A stretch of 64,000 nt of DNA from JALYGY01 sp963800975 (GTDB taxonomy: Bacteria > Actinomycetota > Rubrobacteria > Rubrobacterales > Rubrobacteraceae): positions 186,001 to 250,000 of the forward strand of contig CAWDDB010000021.1 of assembly GCA_963800975.1 (NCBI GenBank), written 5' to 3'. The notes beneath the pieces are model-generated. The model did no database searches. It was not told the DNA's origin and saw only the letters and a list, made by a program, of their open reading frames with translations. Position 1 is the stretch's first letter. Each line of letters begins with the position of its first letter. Made by a program: the position numbers and the translations under genes. Shown here piece by piece: positions 51,511 through 59,802 of this stretch.

Positions 51511-51514
51511 GATC

Positions 51515-52129
51515 ATGCCCGGGGGCGTAGCGAGCAGGGTGAGGTTGGAAGGCAGGAGCACCGCCGCTTTGATAGGGTTGGCCGTTGCGTTGGCTTTGGT
51601 ACTCGGGGTGGCGGCCGCCATGGCGGTCTCGGCGATACAGCCCCAGGAGGCAGACGCGGCCTCTACCGTCAGGGTCAAGACCTGCGATGGAGGAACCATC
51701 GCGCTGACCACCGCAGAGAGCCGGACGCTCACCATGCACAATCAGGCTCGCAGCGCCAACGGTCTGACCAGGCTGTGCGTGCATCGCGTGCTCACCAAGG
51801 CCGCCCGCTCGCACTCCCAGGAGATGATCAGCAGGGACTACTTCTCCCACAATTCCTTCAACGGCGAGTCCGACAAGGCTCGCCTGGAGCGCTTCGGTTA
51901 CAGGTTATCCGGCTTCACTTTCGCGAAGGTCGCCGAGAACATATACAGGGGTTCGGGCACCTCCGGGTCCGCGAGAAGCGCCTTCAACTGGTGGATGAAC
52001 AGCCCCGGCCACAGGACCAACATCCTCGACCCGGACTTCCGGGAGGTGGGCATAGGCGTGCGAACGGGAGACTTCCAGGGTCAGCCCGGTACCTCGATGT
52101 ACACCGTGGACTTTGGGGTCCGCCGCTAA
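51515..52129 (+). CDS. secreted CAP (SCP/YkwD) domain protein
   Basis: 204 residues. A signal peptide (STAALIGLAVALALVLGV, cleavage near ADAAS) is followed by a CAP domain: TMHNQARSANGLTRLCVH, AARSHSQEMISRDYFSH, AENIYRGSG, and NWWMNSPGHRTNILDPDFRE. Key His and Glu residues of the CAP cleft are retained. Bacterial YkwD-like proteins are extracellular and of largely unknown role. ATG start with a GAGGGAGAG about 15 bases upstream. Confidence 0.9.
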   Translation: MPGGVASRVRLEGRSTAALIGLAVALALVLGVAAAMAVSAIQPQEADAASTVRVKTCDGGTIALTTAESRTLTMHNQARSANGLTRLCVHRVLTKAARSHSQEMISRDYFSHNSFNGESDKARLERFGYRLSGFTFAKVAENIYRGSGTSGSARSAFNWWMNSPGHRTNILDPDFREVGIGVRTGDFQGQPGTSMYTVDFGVRR

Positions 52130-52178
52130 CGAGGCGGCACGAGATCCCGCGTCGTAGCGACGCCCTGGCGGCGGAGAG

Positions 52179-53597
52179 CTAGCCGTTCTTCATGGACGAG
52201 GTGACGTCCTGCAGGCCCTGCTTGGCGTCCGAGAAGAGCATCATGGTCTTCTCCGTGTCGTAGAAGAGCGGGTTGTCCACGCCCGCGAAGCCAGGGCTGA
52301 GGGAGCGCTTGATAAATATAACCCTGTCCGCGGCCTCGACGTTGAGGATGGGCATACCCGAGATGGGGCTGTCCTGCTCGGGATCGTTGGCGGCCGGGTT
52401 CACGACGTCGTTTGCGCCGACGATTATGGCCGCGTCTGCGTCCTCAAGCTCGGGGTTTATGTCCTCCAGATCGTAGAGCTTCTCGTAGGGGATGCCTGCC
52501 TCTGTCAGGAGGACGTTCATGTGGCCCGGCATGCGGCCAGCCACCGGGTGGATGCCGAAGAGGACCTCCTTGCCCTCGGACTCCAGCGCCTCCGTCAGCT
52601 CGCGTAGCGCGCCCTGCGCCTGGGCCACGGCGAGGCCGTAGCCAGGGACCACGACGATCTTTTCGGCCTCGTCCGCGAGGTATTCGCCGACCTCGCCCGC
52701 GCCGGCGTCGTGGACCTCCTTGTCCTCCGCGTCCGGGCCCTTGCTCGTCCCCGAGGCCGCGATGCCGGCGAAGATTATCTTGCCGAGGGGACGCCCGAGG
52801 GCGCTGCTCATGTTCTGCGTGAGGACCGTGCCCGAGGCCCCGACGAGCGTGCCGCTGATGATCAGGGCGTAGTTGTCCAGGACGAAGCCCGAGGCGGCGG
52901 CCGCGAGCCCCGTGAAGGCGTTGAGCAGCGAGATCACGATCGGCATGTCCGCCCCGCCGATGGGTATGACGAAGAGGACGCCGAGGAGGAGCGCCGCGCC
53001 GAGGATGACGTAGAGCGAGACGAGGGGGGAGAGGAAAGGCAGAAGCGCACCCCCGGCCACGATGTTCGCCGCGAGCACGAGGATGAGGAGCGCTATCAGG
53101 GCGTTCACCACCTGCTGCAGGGGGAAGGTCACGGAGCCGCTCAGCGCGAGCTCCTGTAGCTTCACGAACGCTATGACGCTCCCCGAGAAGCTGATCGTCC
53201 CGATGATCACGCTCAGGAGCACCGTTATCGCGGAGACGACCGTCTCCTGTCCCACCCCGAGCGCCTCGACCCGGTAGAACTCGGAGACCGCCACCAAGGC
53301 CGCGGCCGCGCCCCCGACCCCGTTGAACGCCGCGACCATCTGCGGCATCGCCGTCATCTGGACCCTCTGGGCCGCCACGGCCCCGATCACGGAGCCGACG
53401 AGCACCCCGGCCCCGATCTCGACGGCGCTCAGCGTCTGGTGGATGTCGGCCACGAAGACCGTGGCCACGAGCGCGATGATCATCCCGACCGCGGCCAGGG
53501 TGTTCCCGGAACGGGCCGTCTCGGGCCTTCTCAGGCGCCTTATGCCGACGATGAAGAGGGCAGCTGCCGCGAGGTAGGCGATAAACGTCCAGAGCAA
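52179..53597 (-). CDS. pntB: NAD(P) transhydrogenase subunit beta
   Basis: 472 residues. The N-terminal domain has about eight or nine transmembrane helices (IGTISFSGSVIAFVKLQEL). The C-terminal NADP-binding domain III has VPGYGLAVAQAQ, GIHPVAGRMPGHMNVLLTEA, VGANDVVNPAA and VIFIKRSLSPGFAGVDN. With the two upstream genes it forms the proton-translocating transhydrogenase that makes NADPH. It is the last gene of the unit; only a weak 6-bp hairpin (52149-52163) separates it from the convergent CAP gene. Confidence 0.95.
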   Translation of the reverse strand: MLWTFIAYLAAAALFIVGIRRLRRPETARSGNTLAAVGMIIALVATVFVADIHQTLSAVEIGAGVLVGSVIGAVAAQRVQMTAMPQMVAAFNGVGGAAAALVAVSEFYRVEALGVGQETVVSAITVLLSVIIGTISFSGSVIAFVKLQELALSGSVTFPLQQVVNALIALLILVLAANIVAGGALLPFLSPLVSLYVILGAALLLGVLFVIPIGGADMPIVISLLNAFTGLAAAASGFVLDNYALIISGTLVGASGTVLTQNMSSALGRPLGKIIFAGIAASGTSKGPDAEDKEVHDAGAGEVGEYLADEAEKIVVVPGYGLAVAQAQGALRELTEALESEGKEVLFGIHPVAGRMPGHMNVLLTEAGIPYEKLYDLEDINPELEDADAAIIVGANDVVNPAANDPEQDSPISGMPILNVEAADRVIFIKRSLSPGFAGVDNPLFYDTEKTMMLFSDAKQGLQDVTSSMKNG

Positions 53598-53601
53598 GGG
53601 G

Positions 53602-53907
53602 CTAGCTCTCCCTCTTCTTTACCTTTTTTACCGGAGGCCGGAACATGCCGAGCATCCGGTTTGTCACCCAGAAGCCGCCGACCACGTTCATCGCCCCGAA
53701 AACGACGGCCGTGAGCCCGACTATCGTCGTAAAGGAGTCGCTGGCCTCGGCGAGCGCGATGATCGCGCCCACGAGCACTATGCCGTGTATGGCGTTGGTC
53801 GCGCTCATGAGCGGGGTGTGGAGCAGGTTGGGGACGCGGGATATCAGCTCGAAGCCCAGGAAGGCCGCGATGACGAAGATGGCGAGCTGCGCGAGGAGCT
53901 CCTGCAT
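53602..53907 (-). CDS. pntAb: NAD(P) transhydrogenase subunit alpha part 2
   Basis: 101 residues with three transmembrane helices, the split domain IIa of transhydrogenase: FLGFELISRVPNLLHTPLMS, NAIHGIVLVGAI, and VFGAMNVVGGFWVTNRML. It sits four bases before pntB and three after pntAa in one unit. Confidence 0.94.
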   Translation of the reverse strand: MQELLAQLAIFVIAAFLGFELISRVPNLLHTPLMSATNAIHGIVLVGAIIALAEASDSFTTIVGLTAVVFGAMNVVGGFWVTNRMLGMFRPPVKKVKKRES

Positions 53908-53910
53908 GCC

Positions 53911-55236
53911 CTAGCCGGCCTCGCTCTCTTCCGACTCTTTGTCCAGCGCTTCGCGCGTTGCCTCGTCCCGGATCTCGCCGCCGTGCGCGATGCACGTGGC
54001 CGCGATGATCTCGTCCTCGAAGTCGAGGTTGGCGTGCAGGTCGTGCTCGTCCTTGTCCTCGGCCCTGTCCTCGACGAAGTGGCCTATGAGGTTGTGCATG
54101 TTGCGCGCGTAGAGCTGGCTCGCGTGTATGGGCATCGCGCTCGGCAAATTGACCGGGCCGATGATCCTGACCTCGTTGTGCTCGACGGTCTCCCCTGGCT
54201 CGGTGAGCTCGCAGTTGCCCCCGGCCTCCGCCGCGAGGTCGACTATGACCGATCCCGGCTTCAGGCTCTCGACCATCCCCCTGTCAACGAGCGTGGGGGC
54301 CTGCCTGCCGGGGACGAGCGCCGTGGTTATTACGATGTCCATCTCCTTTATGCGTTCGCGCAACAGCTTCTGGTCCTCCTCGAGCTTCTCCTTGGACCAG
54401 CCTTCTTCCTCTTCCGTGTCCTCCTCCGGCTCCTCCTCTCCCTCGACGACGTACTCGTCTCGCGGCGGCTCGGCGAAGGAGTAGAAGCCAAGGGACGACA
54501 TCAGCTTGCCGAACCCAGTCGGCTCGTACTCGACGTACTCGTCGGCTTCGCCCTCGTCCTCTCCCTCGTCTTCGGAGTCAATGAACGTCGCGCCGAGCGA
54601 CTCGGCCTGCTCCTTGGTCTCGGGCCTGATGTCGTAGGCGAAGACCTCGCCACCGAGGCGGTTCGTGATCGCGATAGCCTGCAAGCCGGCGACCGCCACC
54701 CCGAGCACGAGGACCTTCGCGGCCTTCGTGGTCCCTGCGGCGGTCGAGAGCATGGGCACGTACTTGCCCAGGGCGTTGGCTCCGACGAGTGCGCACTTGT
54801 AGCCGGCGATGGAGCCCATGGAGGACAGCGCGTCCATGCTCTGGGCGACGCTGGTGCGCGGGATGGCCTCGTTGGAGAAGACGGCGACGCCGGCTTCGGC
54901 GAGCTTCTCGACGAGCTCGGGGTACTGGGGCCCGTTCAGGAAACAGATGAGGATCTGGCCCTCGTGCATCTGCCCGACTTCCTCGTCGGTTGGCCTGGCG
55001 ACCTTCACGACGAGGTCTGCCTCGCCGTAGACCTCGCCGGCGTCCCCAACCACCGTGGCCCCGGCCTCCTCGTAATCGGCGTCCAGGTTGTAGTCGCGGC
55101 CGGCCCCCGCCTGGACGAGGACCTCGAATCCCTCCTTGACGAGCCTGCCGACGGTCTCGGGCACGAGCCCGACCCGCTCCTCGCCCTCGGCTACCTCCCT
55201 CGGAACTCCTACCTTCACGCCGGAGATTATAGCCAC
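53911..55236 (-). CDS. pntAa: NAD(P) transhydrogenase subunit alpha part 1, with acidic insertion
   Basis: 441 residues, longer than the usual 370-390. It has the alanine dehydrogenase/transhydrogenase fold: VGVPREVAEGEERVGLVPE, ALSSMGSIAGYKC, LVLGVAVAGLQAIA and ITTALVPGRQAPTLV. Between the Rossmann core and ITTALVPG lies an insertion of about 45-50 residues rich in Glu and Asp (SEDEGEDEGEADEYVEYEP and VEGEEEPEEDTEEEEG). The insertion is absent from homologues I recall. ATG start; it is divergent from the sortase gene. Confidence 0.93.
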   Translation of the reverse strand: MAIISGVKVGVPREVAEGEERVGLVPETVGRLVKEGFEVLVQAGAGRDYNLDADYEEAGATVVGDAGEVYGEADLVVKVARPTDEEVGQMHEGQILICFLNGPQYPELVEKLAEAGVAVFSNEAIPRTSVAQSMDALSSMGSIAGYKCALVGANALGKYVPMLSTAAGTTKAAKVLVLGVAVAGLQAIAITNRLGGEVFAYDIRPETKEQAESLGATFIDSEDEGEDEGEADEYVEYEPTGFGKLMSSLGFYSFAEPPRDEYVVEGEEEPEEDTEEEEGWSKEKLEEDQKLLRERIKEMDIVITTALVPGRQAPTLVDRGMVESLKPGSVIVDLAAEAGGNCELTEPGETVEHNEVRIIGPVNLPSAMPIHASQLYARNMHNLIGHFVEDRAEDKDEHDLHANLDFEDEIIAATCIAHGGEIRDEATREALDKESEESEAG

Positions 55237-55296
55237 GGGAGCGGACCCGCGCTTCCACGTACGTCGGCGTGACCGTTACCAACAACGGCCCATTTT

Positions 55297-55312
55297 GTAA
55301 CCTTTATGTTAC
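55297..55312. promoter_or_regulatory. inverted repeat GTAAC-N6-GTTAC in the pntAa/sortase divergent region
   Basis: The repeat lies in the AT-rich middle of the 140-bp divergent gap and could be an operator. No regulator is identified. Confidence 0.3.
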
Positions 55313-55376
55313 GTTTGATGGATAAGGTTTGATTAACCAGAACGAGAGCGTCGTTCAAGAAGGGGGGCGAGGCGCG

Positions 55377-55970
55377 GTGAAGAAGTACAAGAAGTACAAG
55401 ACCAAGCGTAACCCGGCCAGGATGCTGGCCGCGGTCGTGGCCCCGCTTCTCGTGGTCGCCGGGCTGGCGATCATCGGGTACACGTTCCTGATCGGGGACC
55501 CCTTCGGCGGCTCGGCCTTGTTCGGCGGTCCCGCCGCCCCGAGCAACTCGACGATGACCCTCACCGTCCCTGATATGCAGCGGGTCAGGGAGGTGCCCGT
55601 CTACGACGGCGCCTCGAACGACGAGGGCGCGCTGCACGACGGTACGCTGCACGTCAGGGGCACCGGATTCCCGTGGCAGCAGGGCTCCAACGTCTACATC
55701 GCCGGTCACCGCCTCGGTTTCCCCGGGACCAAGAGCTACCTGGTGTTCTGGGACCTGGATAACCTCAAGAACGGCGACGAGGTCATCCTTACCGACGCGA
55801 ACGGCACACGCTACACCTACCAGGTCTTCAGTACGCGGGTGGTCGCCCCCACCGAATACCAGGTCACGCAGCCGGTCCCCGGCAGGAGCGTGGTCACCCT
55901 GCAGACCTGCACGCTCCCGGACTACTCGGAGCGGCTGATCGTCCAGGCCGAGCTCGTCAGCGTCGCATAG
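55377..55970 (+). CDS. class E-like sortase
   Basis: About 197 residues. A basic N-terminus and one transmembrane helix (about 18-38) precede the sortase domain. Catalytic residues: His in YIAGHRLGFPGT, Cys in TLQTCTLPDYS, Arg in ERLIVQAEL. The TLQTC motif is typical of class D/E enzymes. GTG at 55377 with AAGGGGGGCGAGG upstream is preferred over the TTG at 55329. No LPxTG or LAxTG substrate was noticed in the window, so substrates are encoded elsewhere. Confidence 0.88.
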   Translation: MKKYKKYKTKRNPARMLAAVVAPLLVVAGLAIIGYTFLIGDPFGGSALFGGPAAPSNSTMTLTVPDMQRVREVPVYDGASNDEGALHDGTLHVRGTGFPWQQGSNVYIAGHRLGFPGTKSYLVFWDLDNLKNGDEVILTDANGTRYTYQVFSTRVVAPTEYQVTQPVPGRSVVTLQTCTLPDYSERLIVQAELVSVA

Positions 55971-56004
55971 AGAGCTTGGAAGCTCGATGCTTCCTCCAAG
56001 CTCT
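55971..56004 (+). terminator. hairpin after the sortase gene
   Basis: AGAGCTTGG-AAGC pairs with GCTT-CCTCCAAGCTCT with a small bulge and TCGAT loop. No strong T tract. Confidence 0.5.
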
Positions 56005-56142
56005 CCAGGAGTAGGGAGTCGGGACAACGCGCTTGCGGTTCCCGAAGAATATGGGAAGAACTTTCTCTCAAGGGCCGTTGCCGAGTTATTCGTGGCCAAA
56101 GGCGCGCGTCCGGGGATCGTACGCGCTGGTATCATCTGGCCG

Positions 56143-56895
56143 ATGACCGCGCCGGAAGAACCCGGAGTTGCTCGAACCGATACCGGCGGCGTGCCGGACG
56201 GGTCTTCCGCTCCGCCTTTCGGTCGGTGGACTATCGTCGCGCTGCTGGTGTGGGGGATCGCGATCCTTCTGGTGACGGCCGGCATAGCAGGCGAGACGGC
56301 TCTGTGGCCGGTCGTCCCGGTCTTGGGCGTGGCGGCGCCCATCGCCCTCGCTTTTCTGCACGAGAGGGGCCAGGGGGAGACGCTGCGCGGAAGGCAGGCT
56401 CGGGCGGTCCTGGCCTCTGACGAGCGCGCGGAGCGCGAGGTGCTGGACGTCCTGGAGGAGGCCGGCGGCCTGACGCCGATGGGGGCGGCCGCGCGCACCA
56501 GCCTGACCGTTACGCAGGCCGCGGAGGTACTCGAGCGCCTGGCCGGGCGCGGACACCTGGACGTGAACGCGCGCGAGGGCGCCCTCGTCTACGCCCTGCG
56601 CGAAGGCGACCGCCGGGCGCTCGTGGGCACCGAAAACCTCGCGACGGCGGGTGAGCATGAGCAGCCGCCACGGCCCGGGGCCCAGATCCAGCGCCTCGAC
56701 GAGCCGCTTAGCGAGAGGGAACTCGAGGTGCTCAGGCTCCTCGCCACGGGGAGAACCAACAGGGAGATAGCGCAGGACCTCTTCGTCGCCGTGGGGACGG
56801 TCAAGGCCCACGTCAGCAACGTCTACCGCAAGCTCGACGCGCACAACCGCGCCGAAGCCCTCTCCAGGGCCAGGAGCTTCGGCCTGCTGGGGTAG
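56143..56895 (+). CDS. membrane-anchored LuxR-type transcriptional regulator
   Basis: About 250 residues from the ATG at 56143; the frame extends upstream to 55987 without a good start. Two close transmembrane helices (WTIVALLVWGIAILLVTAGI and the following VVPVLGVAAPIALAFL) come first. A winged-helix-like middle (EVLDVLEEAGGLTPMGAAAR, VLERLAGRGHLDV) follows, then a C-terminal LuxR HTH (LSERELEVLRLLATGRTNRE, VGTVKAHVSNVYRKLDAHNR). A LuxR domain tethered to the membrane with no kinase or receiver is unusual. Confidence 0.8.
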   Translation: MTAPEEPGVARTDTGGVPDGSSAPPFGRWTIVALLVWGIAILLVTAGIAGETALWPVVPVLGVAAPIALAFLHERGQGETLRGRQARAVLASDERAEREVLDVLEEAGGLTPMGAAARTSLTVTQAAEVLERLAGRGHLDVNAREGALVYALREGDRRALVGTENLATAGEHEQPPRPGAQIQRLDEPLSERELEVLRLLATGRTNREIAQDLFVAVGTVKAHVSNVYRKLDAHNRAEALSRARSFGLLG

Positions 56896-57013
56896 GGCCC
56901 GCACCTCCAGGGTGCTCTCGAGAGACAACTTCCGTTCCCTTGACTCTCCCCGTAGGGGAGGGATTAGGGTTGTTACGTGGTCCTGGGAGATGACGCGGAC
57001 GGGGAGGTTTATT

Positions 57014-57200
57014 GTGTTCAGGATCGGGGTCTTCTCCAGGCTGGCCCGGGTGTCGGTGAAGGCCTTGAGGCACTACGACAGGCTCGGGCTCCTGAGGCCC
57101 GCGCGTACGGATCCCCTCACCGGCTACCGTTACTACTCGGGCGAGCTAGTTGCCACGCCTCAATCTACGCGCCAGGGCCTCACTTTCTTACCCGCTCTCC
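57014..57200 (+). pseudogene. MerR-type regulator, N-terminal remnant
   Basis: A GTG start with GGGGAGG upstream opens FRIGVFSRLARVSVKALRHY, then DRLGLLRPARTDPLTGYRYYSGEL, the complete MerR HTH start. After that the frame shifts by one base to LPRLNL and the resemblance ends. The effector domain is missing. A decayed or truncated MerR gene is the best reading. Confidence 0.6.
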
Positions 57201-57392
57201 GAAATTCCTACGGCCAAACCCTGCTTCAGGGGCAGCCCGACGAGGCTAGACCACGCGGTGTTGCTAGTTAGTGACGAATGCGATAATTTGGAGGGGGACG
57301 AGAGCAGAAGGGTTGCAGGATGTGATGAACTCCGCACAGAGATCAGCGACTGCGCACACGGAGCCCGGACTACCGGCCAGGTTGGAGTAGCC

Positions 57393-59033
57393 ATGGTGGA
57401 TGCCATCGACGATCTCGAAAGGGGTCGCGAGGCGTACGCGAGGTGGGCGTGGATTGGCGCCTACGAGGCGCTGTCACGCGCGGATCAGGCATCTCCGCTG
57501 GGCGCGGAGGACCTCGAGCTGCTCGCGACGTCGGCCTACATGCTCGGACGCGACGACGAATACCTGAGCGGCCTGGAGCGTGCCTATCGCGCGTACCTGG
57601 GCGCGGGCGAAGCGCTGCGCGCCGCACGCAACGCGGGCTGGGTGGGCATGCACCTTGCTATGCGAGGAGAGGTGGGCCCCGCGACCGGGTGGCTCGGCCG
57701 GGCGCAGCGGCTGGTCGAACGCGAACAGCGTGACTGCGTCGAGCAGGGCTATTTGTTGTTTCCGCTCATGTTTCAGTATGAAGCCAGCGGTGACTTCGAG
57801 GCCGCGGCCGCTACCGCAGCCGACGCCGCAGAGATCGGCCAGCGCTTCGGCGACGCGGACCTGTTTGCCCTTGCCGTGCAGGCGCAGGGCATCCTCCTGG
57901 CCAAACTGGGGCGCGTTGTGGAGGGTCTGCGGCTGCTGGACGAGGCGATGGTGGCCGTCACCGCCGGGGAGCTTACGCCGATCGTCAGCGGCCTCGTCTA
58001 TTGCGGCGTGATCGAGGGCTGCCAGAACGCGCACGAGTTGCGACGCGCCCAGGAGTGGACCGCCGCGCTGACGCGGTGGTGCGAGGAGCAGCCCGACATG
58101 GTCAGCTTCACCGGCACATGCATGGTTCATCGCGCCGAGATCATGCAGTTGCGCGGCGTGTGGCCGGACGCGCTTGAAGAGGCGGAGCGGGCCGGCGAGC
58201 GTTGCGAGCGGGCCAAGAACCGGCCAGCCGCGGCCGAGGCCCGCTACCAGCAAGGGGAGGTCCGTCGCCTGCAGGGCGAGTTCGCCGCGGCGGAGGAGGC
58301 GTATCGGGACGCGAGCCGGCGCGGGCGGGAACCGCAGCCTGGCCTGGCCCTGCTGCGCCTGGCCCAGGCAGACACCGACGCCGCGAGCGCCGCGATCCGT
58401 CGGGTATTAGGCGAGACAACCGAGTTGCCCAAGCGGGCGAGGCTGCTCCCCGCCTACGTCGAGATCATGCTGGCCGTCGGCGACATCCAGGAGGCTCGCG
58501 ACGCCGCCTGCGAACTCGGGGAGATCTCGTCGGGTTTCCGGAGCAGCATGCTCGATGGGATGTGCGCGCACGCCAGGGGAGCGGTCGACCTGGCGGACGG
58601 CAACGCCCAGGCTGCCCTGATCTCGCTGCGCCACGCGCTAAAGGTCTGGCAGGAGCTCGAGGTGCCGTACGAGGCCGCGCGTGTGCGCGTGCTCCTTGGG
58701 CTGGCCTGCCGCGGCCTCGGCGACGACGACACCGCCGCGTTGGAGCTGGAAGCGGCCCGAAGCGTATTGGAACAGCTCGGAGCGGCGCCGGACCTCGCCC
58801 GGGTCGACTCGCTCACCCAGCCTGCCGTCTCCGTCGATGCTCATGGGCTGACGTCGCGCGAGCTGCAGGTGTTGCGTCTGGTAGCTGCCGGGGAGACAAA
58901 CAGGACTATCGCCACCGACCTGGTCCTCAGCGAGAGGACGGTGGACCGGCACGTGAGCAACATCTTCACCAAGCTGAGCGTATCCTCGCGTGCGGCAGCC
59001 ACCGCCTACGCGTACGAGCACCGGCTAGTCTGA
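57393..59033 (+). CDS. TPR-LuxR transcriptional regulator
   Basis: 546 residues. The first 450 are TPR-like helical repeats (AYEALSRADQASPLGAEDLE, GYLLFPLMFQYEASGDFEAA, LLAKLGRVVEGLRLLDEAM). The C-terminal LuxR HTH is LTSRELQVLRLVAAGETNRT followed by SERTVDRHVSNIFTKLSVSS. There is no AAA/NB-ARC domain, so it is the short MalT-like class. The ATG at 57393 is chosen. It heads a string with a methyltransferase, a monooxygenase, another methyltransferase and a cupin protein. Confidence 0.88.
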   Translation: MVDAIDDLERGREAYARWAWIGAYEALSRADQASPLGAEDLELLATSAYMLGRDDEYLSGLERAYRAYLGAGEALRAARNAGWVGMHLAMRGEVGPATGWLGRAQRLVEREQRDCVEQGYLLFPLMFQYEASGDFEAAAATAADAAEIGQRFGDADLFALAVQAQGILLAKLGRVVEGLRLLDEAMVAVTAGELTPIVSGLVYCGVIEGCQNAHELRRAQEWTAALTRWCEEQPDMVSFTGTCMVHRAEIMQLRGVWPDALEEAERAGERCERAKNRPAAAEARYQQGEVRRLQGEFAAAEEAYRDASRRGREPQPGLALLRLAQADTDAASAAIRRVLGETTELPKRARLLPAYVEIMLAVGDIQEARDAACELGEISSGFRSSMLDGMCAHARGAVDLADGNAQAALISLRHALKVWQELEVPYEAARVRVLLGLACRGLGDDDTAALELEAARSVLEQLGAAPDLARVDSLTQPAVSVDAHGLTSRELQVLRLVAAGETNRTIATDLVLSERTVDRHVSNIFTKLSVSSRAAATAYAYEHRLV

Positions 59034-59044
59034 GCACCCTCCTG

Positions 59045-59111
59045 GGTGGAACTACCCACGCCGCCGTGTGGCGGAAGTTGGGTAGTTCCACCGATGCGTG
59101 GCCTCCTCGTC
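59045..59111. repeat. hairpin repeat, copy 1, before the first methyltransferase gene
   Basis: Arms GGTGGAACTACCCA (59045-59058) and TGGGTAGTTCCACC (59079-59092) are perfect, with an inner CCGCC-GTGT-GGCGG stem. The whole 67-bp unit recurs at 61135-61201 with about 82% identity. It starts 8 bases after the LuxR stop. Confidence 0.8.
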
Positions 59112-59162
59112 GGGTGCAGATTGTCGGTAGTGCAACCCCGCACCGACGACGAGGAGACACCG

Positions 59163-59777
59163 ATGAACTACAGCCTGGCGTACCGGATCGGCTTTCATCC
59201 CTGGGAGGATGCCGAAGAACAGCCGGCGTTCACCGACAAGTTCTCGGCGCTCCTCGACCGCGAGGAGCGTGGATGCAAGCCGCCCTACGGGCCGGCGCTC
59301 GACGTGGGTACCGGCAGCGGAATCTGGGGGATCAAGCTGACGCAGCGCGGCTGGCAAGTCACGGGCGTCGACATCGTCGGCAGGGCGCTCCAGCGTGCAC
59401 GCGACCGGGTGCGGGAAGCCGGCGTGGACATGCGCCTCGTCCAGGGAGATGTGACGGAGCTTCGGGCGACGGGCGTCGGTACCGGCTTCCGGTTGGTGCT
59501 CGATACCGGGACGTTTCACGGCCTAACCGCCGCGGAGCGCGAGGCTATGGGCCGGGAGGTCGACGCGGTCGCCGCTCCCGACGCCACCGTGCTGCTGATA
59601 GCGTGGGCGCCCAGGCGCAGAGGACCACTGCCGCGGGGGGTGAGCCGCGGCGAGGTCCAAACCGCCTTCCCCGGATGGGACGTAACCGACGTGGGGAAGT
59701 CCGGTTTCGGGGCGCCGAAGCCGGTCGAGCTGCTGATGAAGCCCGAAGAGCGCTGGTTCCGGCTTCTTCGCAAGTAA
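59163..59777 (+). CDS. class I SAM-dependent methyltransferase
   Basis: 204 residues. The SAM motif I is ALDVGTGSGIWGIKLTQRG, followed by VTGVDIVGRAL (acidic end of beta-2), VQGDVTEL and LVLDTGTFHGL. The N-terminus SLAYRIGFHPWEDAEEQPAF is typical of small orphan methyltransferases. The ATG at 59163 is chosen with GAGGAGA upstream. Substrate unknown; the next gene is a flavin monooxygenase. Confidence 0.88.
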   Translation: MNYSLAYRIGFHPWEDAEEQPAFTDKFSALLDREERGCKPPYGPALDVGTGSGIWGIKLTQRGWQVTGVDIVGRALQRARDRVREAGVDMRLVQGDVTELRATGVGTGFRLVLDTGTFHGLTAAEREAMGREVDAVAAPDATVLLIAWAPRRRGPLPRGVSRGEVQTAFPGWDVTDVGKSGFGAPKPVELLMKPEERWFRLLRK

Positions 59778-59802
59778 CGTGGACGCGAGCTAGGAGCAAG
59801 CC

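Noticed and set aside
55377..55970. Sortase with an adjacent LPxTG substrate or pilin
   Set aside because: Neither neighbour has a sorting signal or C-terminal anchor.
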